Source: Rhizophagus irregularis
Lineage: Eukaryota > Glomeromycota > Glomeromycetes > Glomerales > Glomeraceae
NCBI RefSeq assembly: GCF_026210795.1
Contig: NC_089433.1
Coordinates: 806,001 to 870,000 of the forward strand
Direction of reading: 5' to 3'
Length of the DNA: 64,000 nt
Positions 11,053 through 20,365 of the stretch are shown one piece after another. The notes under the pieces are model-generated. The model was not told the DNA's origin and ran no database searches. It saw only the letters and a program-made list of their open reading frames with translations. A program made the position numbers and the translations under genes. Position 1 is the first letter of the stretch, and each line of letters starts with the position of its first letter.

Positions 11053-11568
11053 ATGTCTTCTACACCTCTTATCGAACTAGACTGGTCTTCTACTCCACAA
11101 CATTCTTATGTTCAACTCGGTGACCCTACACCACCTGAAAATAACTCAGATGATATATCATATAATACCGAGCGGCCAGTAATATTTTCCACTAAGGATA
11201 TCCTTTCTCTTGATATTGATGATATTTATCCTTATACGCACTCAACTCTTCATTTTGAAGACAACGAAACGGAATATATATATGATGACGAAGACTACTT
11301 TCAACAGCTACTACAGGCTCATTTAAACGCTGAAATAGAAGAAGGCAGCGTACTTAGAGATGACAAACCTCTCATTGATAACACTCCTTTAACTCCCATA
11401 CAGGAGATTAATCCTATACCACCTTTAGATACTGCGCCTCTTTTAGATAATTTACCCATAGTCGAGAACATTAATCCTATACCATTGGATACTGCGCCTC
11501 TCTTAGAAATTTTACCCATGGTTGAGAACAAAAATACTTTGTTGGTCTCCCGAAAAATTCTCACGTGA
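11053..11568 (+). CDS. Retroelement ORF1, acidic protein with internal duplication
   Basis: ATG at 11053 opens a 171-residue acidic, proline-rich protein with no recognised domain. Residues about 117-160 contain a tandem duplication of about 21 residues; both copies read INPIPPLDTAPLL-like then LP(I/M)VEN. The first 110 residues are rich in Asp, Glu and Tyr (FEDNETEYIYDDEDYF). The frame ends in TGA at 11566-11568, which overlaps the start of the next frame as GTGA. It could be a separate ORF1 or the N-terminal half of a single protein whose frame was shifted. I do not know its function. The acidic nature contrasts with the very basic downstream frame, so the two parts could bind each other (inference). 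Confidence 0.6.
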   Translation: MSSTPLIELDWSSTPQHSYVQLGDPTPPENNSDDISYNTERPVIFSTKDILSLDIDDIYPYTHSTLHFEDNETEYIYDDEDYFQQLLQAHLNAEIEEGSVLRDDKPLIDNTPLTPIQEINPIPPLDTAPLLDNLPIVENINPIPLDTAPLLEILPMVENKNTLLVSRKILT

Positions 11569-13163
11569 CTACGCCAAAATGTTCCGGTTATAACAAGAAT
11601 TATGAAATTCATCGATCTGGATCATCACCTCCGTTTTCGTCAACTTTCGAATATTCTTTTAGTACAAAGAAAATAAACCCATACGAGGTTAGAGACACAC
11701 GTGGAAGTGGCACTCTGTATAACACTAAAAAAGGAAGATATTTCCTTATCGAGTTAGATAATTCCTCACATGTAGATCTTAGAAAGAAAAATTTTTTCAA
11801 CGTCTGCACCAATGACATTCAACTGTCTGATGATCATCATAGGATCTTCAATTCAAACTGCAAAAAGCTCAATCTGAATTACCTTATAGGGACATATCTG
11901 ACCTTTGTCTTTACTTTAAACAAACAATTCTCTCCTGCTATTGTAGATAAATATTTTCATCATTTACGCCAACTGCTATTAGACAAAATATTGGCAGTTA
12001 AAAATAGAACTTCTTCCATATCAAATAAAAATAGACAAACAAAGACCTTTATTCGATTTTCTTCCGGGCCCCACGTGATTTACCTGGGGTACTACTTTGC
12101 CTGCGGATTTACAGAAAATAATAAATGTTGTCAACAACCAGCTGCTGTCGTACTTTCACACAATCGACTAAACTGTAATAAACATCTCCCTAAATTCATA
12201 ATACATGGGAGATTTCGAACTGGTATTTTACCTCAAAACCCTAGTTTTCTTGCCCATAATCGATATCAGACTCATAATCACGCAAAAGAAGTTCATTCAA
12301 CACGACTTGGTATCTCATATAACGTTATCACTCGAAGATACAATGAATGGAGAGGAAAACAAGATTTTTATCTTAAAAATGTTATGGAACCACTATCTAC
12401 TAAAACGAAGAAAGGTGTGAACACCACGCGCACGTTCTACAAAGAATATTATAACTTTGAGCTTGACGCTAACCGTACACAACAACAAATCAAGCGGTGG
12501 AATCGCCTAAAATTTTCGAACTTTAAAGCGGAAAGATCCTTGGGTCAAGTCAGACCCTTCCTAATCAATGAACACTCACATGTGTACAAAAAAATTCAAC
12601 ATGCAGTTGAACGTTTTCCTCCATATAGTAGAAAAAGCAAATTGGAAATTGAAAGCGATAAGATTATTCGCAAAAGGACCAAAAATTGGAAACGCCGTAC
12701 CAAAATGCGAAACAAGAAAAGGAAACCTTTACCTCCTTTACCCGATAATTTTACTGGGAAAGCCATATCCTATTACTTTAATACACATAATATTAATCTC
12801 GCTGCGTATAAAGTGCGACGACGCTATAATTTATCCGGCATCCCTGATTATAAATTTGGTTACCTTAAAGCGGTTAGACGTTATGGCAAATATCAAAATC
12901 GTTTACGTTCACCCCCACCTCCAATAGTTGAGGACAAGACCATTGATACTAATACTCAACCTGAAGCTACTTTTTTTTCAGATAAACTTACTTTGAATTC
13001 TCATAAAGCACATTTTGCTCGTACTACTCCTACTGGACATCAATATCCGTCTACGCCCGAACCTGATCCTCTCAAATCGATCAAAGATGGTGATGAAAGA
13101 CCCATCAGGAAACCAAGAAAACGAAGAATTATACTTCCGCCCACACCTGGGCATGACCAATAA
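11565..13163 (+). CDS. Retroelement ORF2, basic protein with a Cys/His cluster, unknown family
   Basis: A 532-residue open frame begins at GTG 11565 with no early ATG, so translation would need reinitiation at the GTGA overlap, a -1 shift, or a repaired ATG. About residues 185-215 hold ACGFTENNKCCQQPA then NCNKH, a C-X7-CC...C-X2-H pattern that could bind zinc. The second half is strongly basic, with KNWKRRTKMRNKKRKPLPPLP, AYKVRRRYNLSG and a C-terminal RPIRKPRKRRIILPP that looks like a nuclear signal. There are no endonuclease, reverse transcriptase, integrase or RNase H motifs. The long frame without stops in an otherwise decayed region suggests youth or selection. I cannot assign it to a known family; nucleic-acid binding is an inference from charge and the Cys/His cluster. 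Confidence 0.6.
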   Translation: MTTPKCSGYNKNYEIHRSGSSPPFSSTFEYSFSTKKINPYEVRDTRGSGTLYNTKKGRYFLIELDNSSHVDLRKKNFFNVCTNDIQLSDDHHRIFNSNCKKLNLNYLIGTYLTFVFTLNKQFSPAIVDKYFHHLRQLLLDKILAVKNRTSSISNKNRQTKTFIRFSSGPHVIYLGYYFACGFTENNKCCQQPAAVVLSHNRLNCNKHLPKFIIHGRFRTGILPQNPSFLAHNRYQTHNHAKEVHSTRLGISYNVITRRYNEWRGKQDFYLKNVMEPLSTKTKKGVNTTRTFYKEYYNFELDANRTQQQIKRWNRLKFSNFKAERSLGQVRPFLINEHSHVYKKIQHAVERFPPYSRKSKLEIESDKIIRKRTKNWKRRTKMRNKKRKPLPPLPDNFTGKAISYYFNTHNINLAAYKVRRRYNLSGIPDYKFGYLKAVRRYGKYQNRLRSPPPPIVEDKTIDTNTQPEATFFSDKLTLNSHKAHFARTTPTGHQYPSTPEPDPLKSIKDGDERPIRKPRKRRIILPPTPGHDQ

Positions 13164-13508
13164 TTGGAATATTTTTCCTCATTAGTTTATTTAGTTTCTA
13201 CTTTTATTTTTTACTATATGTAAAACAATTATGGACCTATGTAACGTATATTATTTTGTATATGACAGTATTTACATACAATAGCTAGTTTTAGTTAAAA
13301 GAAAAATACGGATGATAGATTTGAACTCCCTTTTTAGTTTTGTTCGTCCTTGATGTCATTGGGTTCATTGGTTCCTTTCTGGTAGGGGAGGGGATCATTC
13401 TGGCTCGTTGGATTTAAAGAAGTTCGGTCCGTCTTCGGGGGGATGATAGCTAGAAGTAGGATAGCACGGTTACGTTTATGTCCTGTTAATAGTCTGTCCG
13501 TCTTCACA
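13164..13508 (+). other. 3' UTR of the retroelement
   Basis: This non-coding stretch is richer in G/C than the window, with GGTAGGGGAGGGG near 13381 and GGTCCGTCTTCGGGGGG near 13426. It ends in GTCCGTCTTCACATAAATAAA. Such a structured tail just before a TAAA run is where LINE reverse transcriptases recognise their RNA (family knowledge). Confidence 0.5.
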
Positions 13509-13531
13509 TAAAATAAATAAATAAATAAATA

Positions 13532-13549
13532 TTTAGCCGCTGCAAATCA
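13532..13549 (+). repeat. Target-site duplication, right copy (18 bp)
   Basis: Identical to 10893-10910. It marks the right boundary of the retroelement, after which the interrupted exon resumes. Confidence 0.9.
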
Positions 13550-13604
13550 ATTAGAAGTTTAAAAAAGATCGTACGGTAAATACTTTTTTTTAAACTTTTT
13601 TTTT

Positions 13605-13740
13605 AAAACTTCCTTCCATTCCTTCTTTCCCTTTTTCCTTTTTCCTCTTTCCCTCTTATTCCCTTGCTCATTCCCTTTCTCTCACTTCCTTTCCTCATTC
13701 TTCTCCGCCCTTCCCCTCGGTTCTCTTCTCTTGCCCGACT
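13605..13740 (+). repeat. Pyrimidine-rich block before intron-like array 1
   Basis: CTTCC, CCCTTT and TTCCTTT motifs dominate. The block lies directly after the donor at 13576 and ends in CCGACTTAG, a good 3' splice site. It could act as the pyrimidine tract of a longer first intron (13576-13742). Confidence 0.5.
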
Positions 13741-13742
13741 TA

Positions 13743-14880
13743 GATTTCGGTAGGAGTTAGATCTTTTCAAATTTACTTTTAACAAAACGCTTTACTAATA
13801 TTTCTATCCTTATTTCCGGCTCTTTGGACACGCAGAATTTCGGTAAGAAAATCTGAATTTTTTTTAATTTAATATAAGCGAAACGTTTTACTAACGTTTC
13901 AATTTAAAATTTTTTTTAGATGACCAGGTCCTTTTGGTGCATAGAATTTCGGTAGAGGATTCTGGAAATATATTTTCTTAGCGATTGGACGCGTACTTAT
14001 AACAACGAAACTTTTATTAACGATTTCGTTTTTATTATTTTTTAGGCGCGCGAATTTCGGTAAGGAAAGGTTTTTTTTCTCATTATTATTTAATGAAACG
14101 TTTTACTAAGTTTCAACTCTTCTCTTTTTTTAGGACAAGTTCTGATTTTAAAGCAACGGGATATTGGGTAAGTTTTTGAAAATATTTTTTGAAAACTAAA
14201 CTTTATTATTTTAATGAACTTTACTAACAGTTCATTTTTTTTATTTTGTAGGTGGCCGTTTAACAAAATGTTTCGATGATTTTGATTTTCTTTTGTAGAC
14301 AGACGTCTGGACGCATGAAAAGTTTAGTAGGAAGTTTTTTAATTAATTTATTATCTTTAACGAAACGTTACTAACGTTTCATTATTTTCTTTTTTTTAGA
14401 TGACTAAGACCTTGGACATGTAAATTTTGGTAACGGATCCAGAAAAAATTTTTATTTAAATTTATTCTATCGAAACGTTTACTAATGTTTCGATTTACTC
14501 TCTTTTTATATATATATATATATTTAAACGATTAGGATGTAGATTTTTGGTTTCCGGATACGCGGGAATTGGTAAGGGTTTATTTATTGTTTTTTTTTAT
14601 TTTATTCTAATGAATTATTACTAAATGTTTGTTATTTTTTCTTTTTTTAGGTGGTAAAGAATTTGTTATGCAAAAATATTATCTGTATAAATAACGAAAA
14701 TATTTATAAACTCAAATTATACCTCGTACTTCAAGAAAGTTTGTAAGCAAAGTAGATTTAGCAAAGGCGTGTCTCTAATTTAAACAGCCTGGACGTAAGT
14801 TTTTTTTATACAGAAATCAGGAAATTTTAATTTAACGAAACTTTTACTAATAAAGTTTCGTTTTCTTCCTTTTTAGACGG
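13743..14880 (+). repeat. Tandem array of intron-like units (array 1)
   Basis: At least seven units each hold a 5' splice site (GTAAG, GTAGG or GTAAC), a branch box of TACTAAC type, and a T-rich run ending in TAG. Plausible intron spans are 13843-13919, 13952-14045, 14060-14133, 14168-14251, 14327-14399, 14572-14650 and 14795-14876, or 73-94 nt. That equals the real introns of the protein genes here. The exon-like pieces are mostly 14-50 nt, often start ATGAC(C/T) or ACGG, and often end GAATTTCG or a variant just before GT. They share no reading frame. In most units the branch box lies in the loop of a hairpin. The array could be a spliced non-coding transcript or a satellite grown from one intron. 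Confidence 0.7.
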
Positions 14881-15365
14881 CTGTTTTTGGATAATTGGAT
14901 GCGTAGGACTTCAAACGTGGAATTAGCTCGGATTCCATATAATGACGGCAGAAGACATGGTCCATATGAATCACATCATTTACTACGACACCAGGGAATC
15001 AAAAAAACTATTGGTTATGGTCATATTTGTCATGTATTTAGCTAGATTTGAAAAATACGTTGAGTCACTCACTCGGATTAAACTAAATCCTGATCAGTTC
15101 TCTGCCTTGTGATCATTTAGCTTCAACCTTGGCTGTGGTACTTATCAAAATCCACGTTGGTAGGAAGCTTAAGTCTGGAGACACCAAAGGTGTTTCCTTG
15201 GAGTTTGGGAAATGGTTTTATGGTGGTGGCAAAAAATTGCCCGGTTTTGTGAGACGCCGTAATGCCAAAAGGGATTTGTTTTGCAAGGGACATAATAAAT
15301 TATTTATTGATCAAACCAATAAATTTTTCACTTATTACTGCTTAGTTATTTGGCAACTATATTAA
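14880..15365 (+). pseudogene. Phage-type lysozyme (GH24) remnant
   Basis: Three frames together spell a GH24 muramidase, an enzyme that cleaves bacterial peptidoglycan. YYDTRESKKTIGYGHICHV (from 14977) is the active-site strand region. RIKLNPDQFSAL then SFSFNLGCGTYQN (about 15076-15150) is the middle helix. KLKSGDTKGVSLEFGKW, then GGGKKLPGFVRRRNAKRDLF (15160-15290), is the C-terminal lobe. Stops (e.g. TAG after HVFS, TGA after FSAL) and frameshifts break it. The family is typical of phages and bacteria, so lateral transfer into the fungus is likely (inference). The catalytic Glu region upstream of YYDT is not clearly visible. It lies straight after the last intron-like unit and may be the 3' exon of the same locus. 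Confidence 0.8.
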
Positions 15366-15369
15366 AATA

Positions 15370-17130
15370 ATATGCTACGTAATATTTGCAATTGAATTTT
15401 CCCAAGTGGTTTATAAGTTTCAAGGAATTTGTTAAACAGAAGATATAGAAATGTGTATTTTGCGACACAATAATATCAAATAATATTATTGGTATAGCCT
15501 GTACTATTTAATTTTACATGGATAAACATTTTATCAATTCTTTAACGAGATATTATATATTTAATTTATCCTTCGTTAATAAATAACTATAAAAGAAGTG
15601 TTAAAGATCTCATTTTAATATATGTTCCCAAATTTTATTTTCTTTCATTTATAGATCATCAATTAGTGAAATCAAAGATTTTTCTGATAGGAAGCGAGAA
15701 GATTTAAATACTTTAAGCGATTTAGTCGGATTTACTACAAAATCCTGACGACATTCATTATCTTGACACATTTTTTTTAAATTTTATTTTGTTAGACGTA
15801 ATAATAATTATATCGCAAAAATTAAACTTTAACAAAAATCGTAAAATATAATATGTTTTAAAAATTAATTGTTTAAATAATACATTGCGATAATCAAGTA
15901 ATAATTAATAATGTAATATTTTTTTATTAATATGCAAAGTTTTTAAAATACTCTTCAGAAATTAATGTTTTTATTTTAATAATTAATATCTTTATTATTA
16001 ATATTTTTTAATAATTATAATAATACATCGCTAACAATTAATATTCTTTTTATTAATATGCAATGATAATTTTTTTCATTTTTTTTTTTAGAACATCTCT
16101 CGATCTTTATAATACACAATACACTTATGTTGTCACGTGAAAGGTAAAATAACCAAATGGCGATAATAGATCTGGTTGATTTTCTTAAAATTTTCAAATT
16201 CTGAAAAACGCCTCTTCCAAAAATTGTAGTCTCCAGAAATTAACATAATTAAATGAAAATTGGTTGAATAAGTTTCTATATAAATTTCGATCCCTTGTTT
16301 TTCAAAATATCTCTTGAATCTTTTGAAGTATTACATCAAATAATCTATCCCCTGCTCTTTTGGTTAAAACAATTCGTCCAGGAATTTTCCATAATATTGG
16401 TACAGTTGCCTCACACTAAGTTCTGTCAACTAAAAGACATGAATGTGATACCATGTCATCCTGCAAATTTTCCGCTATTAAGAAAAATACGTCTTTGTTT
16501 AGATTCAACATTGAGAGAAATTTTTGTCGAATGGTGCGATGTGTGTATAAAATACAACTATTATTAATAATACTATATTTAACTAATTAATTTGTCACTG
16601 TTAAATGTGAAAGGTATACGTGTTTAATAAAGATAGAACCACTTCAAAATTTGTAATTCTGACAATCTGGCCTAAATTATATGTATTTTTTCCCTTGAAA
16701 ACTGGGGAGTTATGTTAACGAATAATTGAGCTGAAGTTGCTAATTTAGAAAATCCAAATGTTATTTTTAAAATATGAAAAAGAATAATTTGTCGTCGACG
16801 CTTTCTATATATATTTCTGAAATTAAAATTTAAAACCCATTCAAACCTTCATAACGATACTAATGAAATATTTTAAATTTTCTAATTGCTACTTCTCATC
16901 CGATCTCAGAACAGGAATTGACAATTATTTCTAGCATACAATGCAGGCGATGCAGGTTTAAGATGTCTAATATTTAATAAGCATTTTTACATGAAAAGCA
17001 CCATAGCGTAATTAGCGTATATTAATTTCAACATTTATACCTCTTAAAATTTCAGATGGAACACTGTCATTGAGTTTTTAGGTTTTTTTAATTTAATGAA
17101 TAATTCTCTAAATTTAAAGCATTCCAATTA
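15370..17130. other. Intergenic region with a possible orphan last exon
   Basis: Mostly non-coding. At 15654-15748, after the acceptor TTTCATTTATAG, a short frame SSISEIKDFSDRKREDLNTL continues to SDLVGFTTKS and a stop; it looks like a terminal exon but its gene is unknown. A 90-codon open stretch at 16295-16567 has leucine-rich composition but no recognisable domain. Otherwise I see nothing. Confidence 0.3.
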
Positions 17131-17827
17131 TTGTCTGGAGCGAAGCGAAGGACAATATATGTCTACACACTATGAGAAAAAAATCGATCACATGAATTTC
17201 TTTGCTAACAACTAAAATTTTACGTAATGTATTGTACGATACTTGTACAAGTATTGTACAATATATTTAAATTCTATAATGAATTGTACAATAGTTTTGG
17301 ATTATAAATTGTCAAGTATATATTAATACACAAGCACTTGTAATTTATATAGCCACAATTATATTTTAATAAATCATCTTACGATTTTAAACAATTTTTT
17401 TTACTTATACATTACACAATATATATTACAATGGGTTGTTATACATATAACCATATAACTACTATGTTGTTATTTTTCATTGACAGCTAATAGTAAGTAT
17501 TTTAACCTGATTAACCACGCACTTTAAGATGATGAATTACTTCTCCTTAATTTGGCTCATTAAGGAGGTTCCTAACATAATGTTAGTGTTTCATTCACTT
17601 ATCCGCTGGCGGTCAGACTAAAATATTCCTTACTAATAACTTTTTGCGCACTCTTTCTTACTTTTCACACCTATAGTATAAAATTTTTTAATATAATGTT
17701 TGATTCATAATTAAATACAAATTTTTATGCACAACATGCAGTAAATACCTCTGATTTTTCAAGTATTAAATTATATTACACCGTGAATTACATCATGAAT
17801 TACATAGAAAACTGAATACGAGTTACT

Positions 17828-18634
17828 TCAATGTCTTCTGCCAAATCCTCCACGTCCATGTCCATAAATATATCCACATTCATGTTCGTGTTCGTGTCCA
17901 CGTCCATTTCTATAGCTTGTAGAAGCTTCCAGTGCATTAAAATTTATTTCATTGGTGAAATTGGTTTGATTATAGTGAGGAAGTATGAGATCATGTGTGA
18001 TATAATCAAGTGTCTTGACCTCATTTAAAGCTGAAGCATTTGTAAGAAGTGGTTCATCTACACATTTTAAAATGTTGGTCATACAGTTCTTTTATACGTA
18101 TAGTATTCTGAATTTTTATTATGTGATGCAGGATCACCAGTAGAAATGATATTGTTAAATGAAGTACTGCGAGATTGTGATTCAGATAATCCATCTCTTA
18201 AGTTAATATTAGGTTTGTAATACAAAAGGCGTTTTCTGATTTATCAGTTACATTTGAATTTGACTTTTTGATAGGTGATTTGTCCGATTCCTCAAGAGAT
18301 TCATTATTAAAAGAGGTACTGTTATGAGGAGTACTAATATCCATAATAAATTCATCAAGAGGTGGATCATCAAGTAGATCATTGCGTGCATTATCTGCAT
18401 CATCAAAACTTTCACCAGACAGGTTGGACGAATTTCCTTTTTTTTTCCTGCTCAGGTTATTAAAGTTAGATCATCATATAAAATCATGGAAAAGAAATTA
18501 ATAAATTAATATCTTACTGGATTCCTCAATAGTACTGTTTGATATTCTTTGACGTTCATGCATAGTTTTATTTTTACTCGTAGTATTGTTTGTTTTATTA
18601 CTGTTGTATGATTTTGAATGAGTTATTCTTACCA
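17828..18634 (-). pseudogene. Unknown hydrophilic protein with His/Gly-rich C-terminus, frameshifted
   Basis: Reading from 18634, ATG opens MVRITHSKSYNSNKTNN and runs to a donor (GTAAGATATT) near 18525. After the acceptor around 18430-18448, the second exon reads NSSNLSGESFDDADNARNDL and on through acidic, serine-rich sequence. A shift near 18215 leads into INLRDGLSESQSRSTSFNN, and another near 18082 into MTNILKCVDEP. The end at 17828 is GRGHEHEHECGYIYGHGRGG, a histidine- and glycine-rich tail. The frameshifts may be real lesions or unrecognised short introns. It is the only protein-like sequence in the 4.8-kb inverted-repeat element. I do not recognise it. Confidence 0.4.
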
Positions 18635-19084
18635 TTGTTAGAAAACAAATGCAAAGTTGTAAAAATAGGGAGTAAAAAAAAAAAATAAAATAAAATAATT
18701 TTTTAACAAGGCGAATTTTAATAGACTTTATAAATAAAATTATTAAACTAATTTAGACTATTTTCATACCGCAGTCACTTTAACAACCAATTTTTATTAA
18801 TAATATATATAATTGTTAATAAATATAATTAATAAGATCTGTGTGATGTGACCTGCATGATATATTTTATGTAAGATGATGCCAACTGATACTAGTTACT
18901 TTAATTTGTATTTATTTATTTCATATATTATATCATTGCATATTCGTAAAAAAAAGTAAAAAAAAAAAAATAAATAATTATTTCTACACTATTTTCTATT
19001 TTTTTTCAGTTTGCGGATCTTTTTTTTAAGCTTTTTTAACTTCTTTTTATTCATTTTAACGAAGCTTATCTATTAATTGGTTAT

Positions 19085-20365
19085 ATTTTATTTTTTCAGC
19101 AAAAATTTTCCCTTTTCTTTTTTTCCATTTCTCTTATTTCTATTTCTCTATTTCCTTATTATTTCCTATTTTCCTCCCACTTGTACTTGATTTAAAAAAA
19201 GGTTGAAAAGCACATCATGCAAGATAATGAAATGTTTCTATGTTTTGATTTTTTTTTTACAGTTTCTGGATGCGACATTTTGGTAAGTTTGTCAAGATTT
19301 ATTTTTTTGTTTTATTTTAATGAATGATTTTTAATGGCTTGTTTCTTAATTTTTTTAGATGGTTTGGTTCTATGGATACTTAAACATATAGGAATATGGT
19401 AGGAAGATTTTTTCATAATTATTTATTTTACAATACAAAATGCTTCTATCTATTTTTATTTTTTTCTAGACGGCCAGGCCTTTGAACGCATGAAATTTTA
19501 GTAGGAGGACTTAAATTTTTTTTTAGTTGAGGTCTTTGGGACGCATAGTAGTAAAATCAGAAAATATTCTTTTTTAACATTTTGATTTTACTCTTTTTTT
19601 AGACACGTAGCATTTGGTAGGAGATTACAAGAATTATTTATTTTAAATTTATTTCTTTAAATGAGACATTTCTAACATTTCAATTTTTTTTCATTTTGTA
19701 GAGGCCGGTTCTTAAGTTATTTGAACACGTGAAAAATTCGATATGAAGAGTTCTATTCTTTAAGTAATTAATTCTTTTAACGAAATGTTTCTAGCATTTC
19801 AATTTTTTCATTTTTGTAGATGATCAATTCTTTAAGGTACTTGGATGCATGAAAAATTCTATGAGGAGATTTTTATTTTTATTTTTTTAACAAAATGATC
19901 AATAATATTTCATTTATTTTGTTTTGCAGATGATTGGTTTCTTGGAATACTCGGATATGTGAAAAAGTCAGTAAGGGAATTGATATAAATAACTCTTTCA
20001 AATGAAATAATTCTAACGTTTTACTTTTTCCTTCTTTTTGTAGACGACCAGTCTTCTGGTATCTGAACGCGTGAGAATTCGGTAAGGAGAACTGAGGGGA
20101 TTTTTTTTCTCACTTTAAATCAAATAATGAAATGTTTACTGCTGACAGGTTGTTTTTTTTAGTTAATATCAGCATATTTCACATGTATCATGTGATTAAA
20201 ATTAATAAATATGATGAACAACTTTTTTTTTTAACTTTTACCACTGTACCTTTAATTTCAAATCCTTTATCATTTTATCCTATTTCATTTCCTTTTCTCT
20301 TATCCTTTCCTTTGTCCTTTCTTTCCCTCTTCCTGTCCTTTTTTCCTGTACTTTCCATTTAAATA
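19085..20365 (+). repeat. Pyrimidine-rich blocks associated with array 2
   Basis: Two C/T blocks, 19090-19190 and 20260-20360, contain TTCCATTT, CCTTTCC and TTTCCCTCTTCC motifs. Each is followed by a run of intron-like units, which repeats the arrangement seen at 13.6 kb. Confidence 0.45.

Larger units (their letters stand above)
10911..13531 (+). mobile_element. 2.6-kb TAAA-tailed retroelement without visible reverse transcriptase
   Basis: The element lies between two copies of an 18-bp target duplication and ends in (TAAA)n at 13509-13530, which is the signature of target-primed reverse transcription by a LINE machinery. It begins GGTTAGTTTTCCGCAG. It carries two overlapping open frames (11053-11568 and 11565-13163) and a 3' UTR of about 350 bp with G/C-rich segments (13360-13505). 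No endonuclease or reverse transcriptase motif is visible, so it is either a non-autonomous passenger mobilised by LINEs in trans or a deletion derivative that kept long reading frames. The exact duplication and open frames point to a recent insertion. Confidence 0.85.

Noticed and set aside
13743-14880. Array 1 as the coding exons of one protein with many tiny exons
   Set aside because: The exon-like pieces have lengths that break frame, several contain stops, and their similarity is at nucleotide level near the donor instead of at protein level.
16295-16567. 90-codon leucine-rich frame as a possible F-box or LRR protein
   Set aside because: No repeat period, no F-box pattern and no ATG context or splice sites could be supported.
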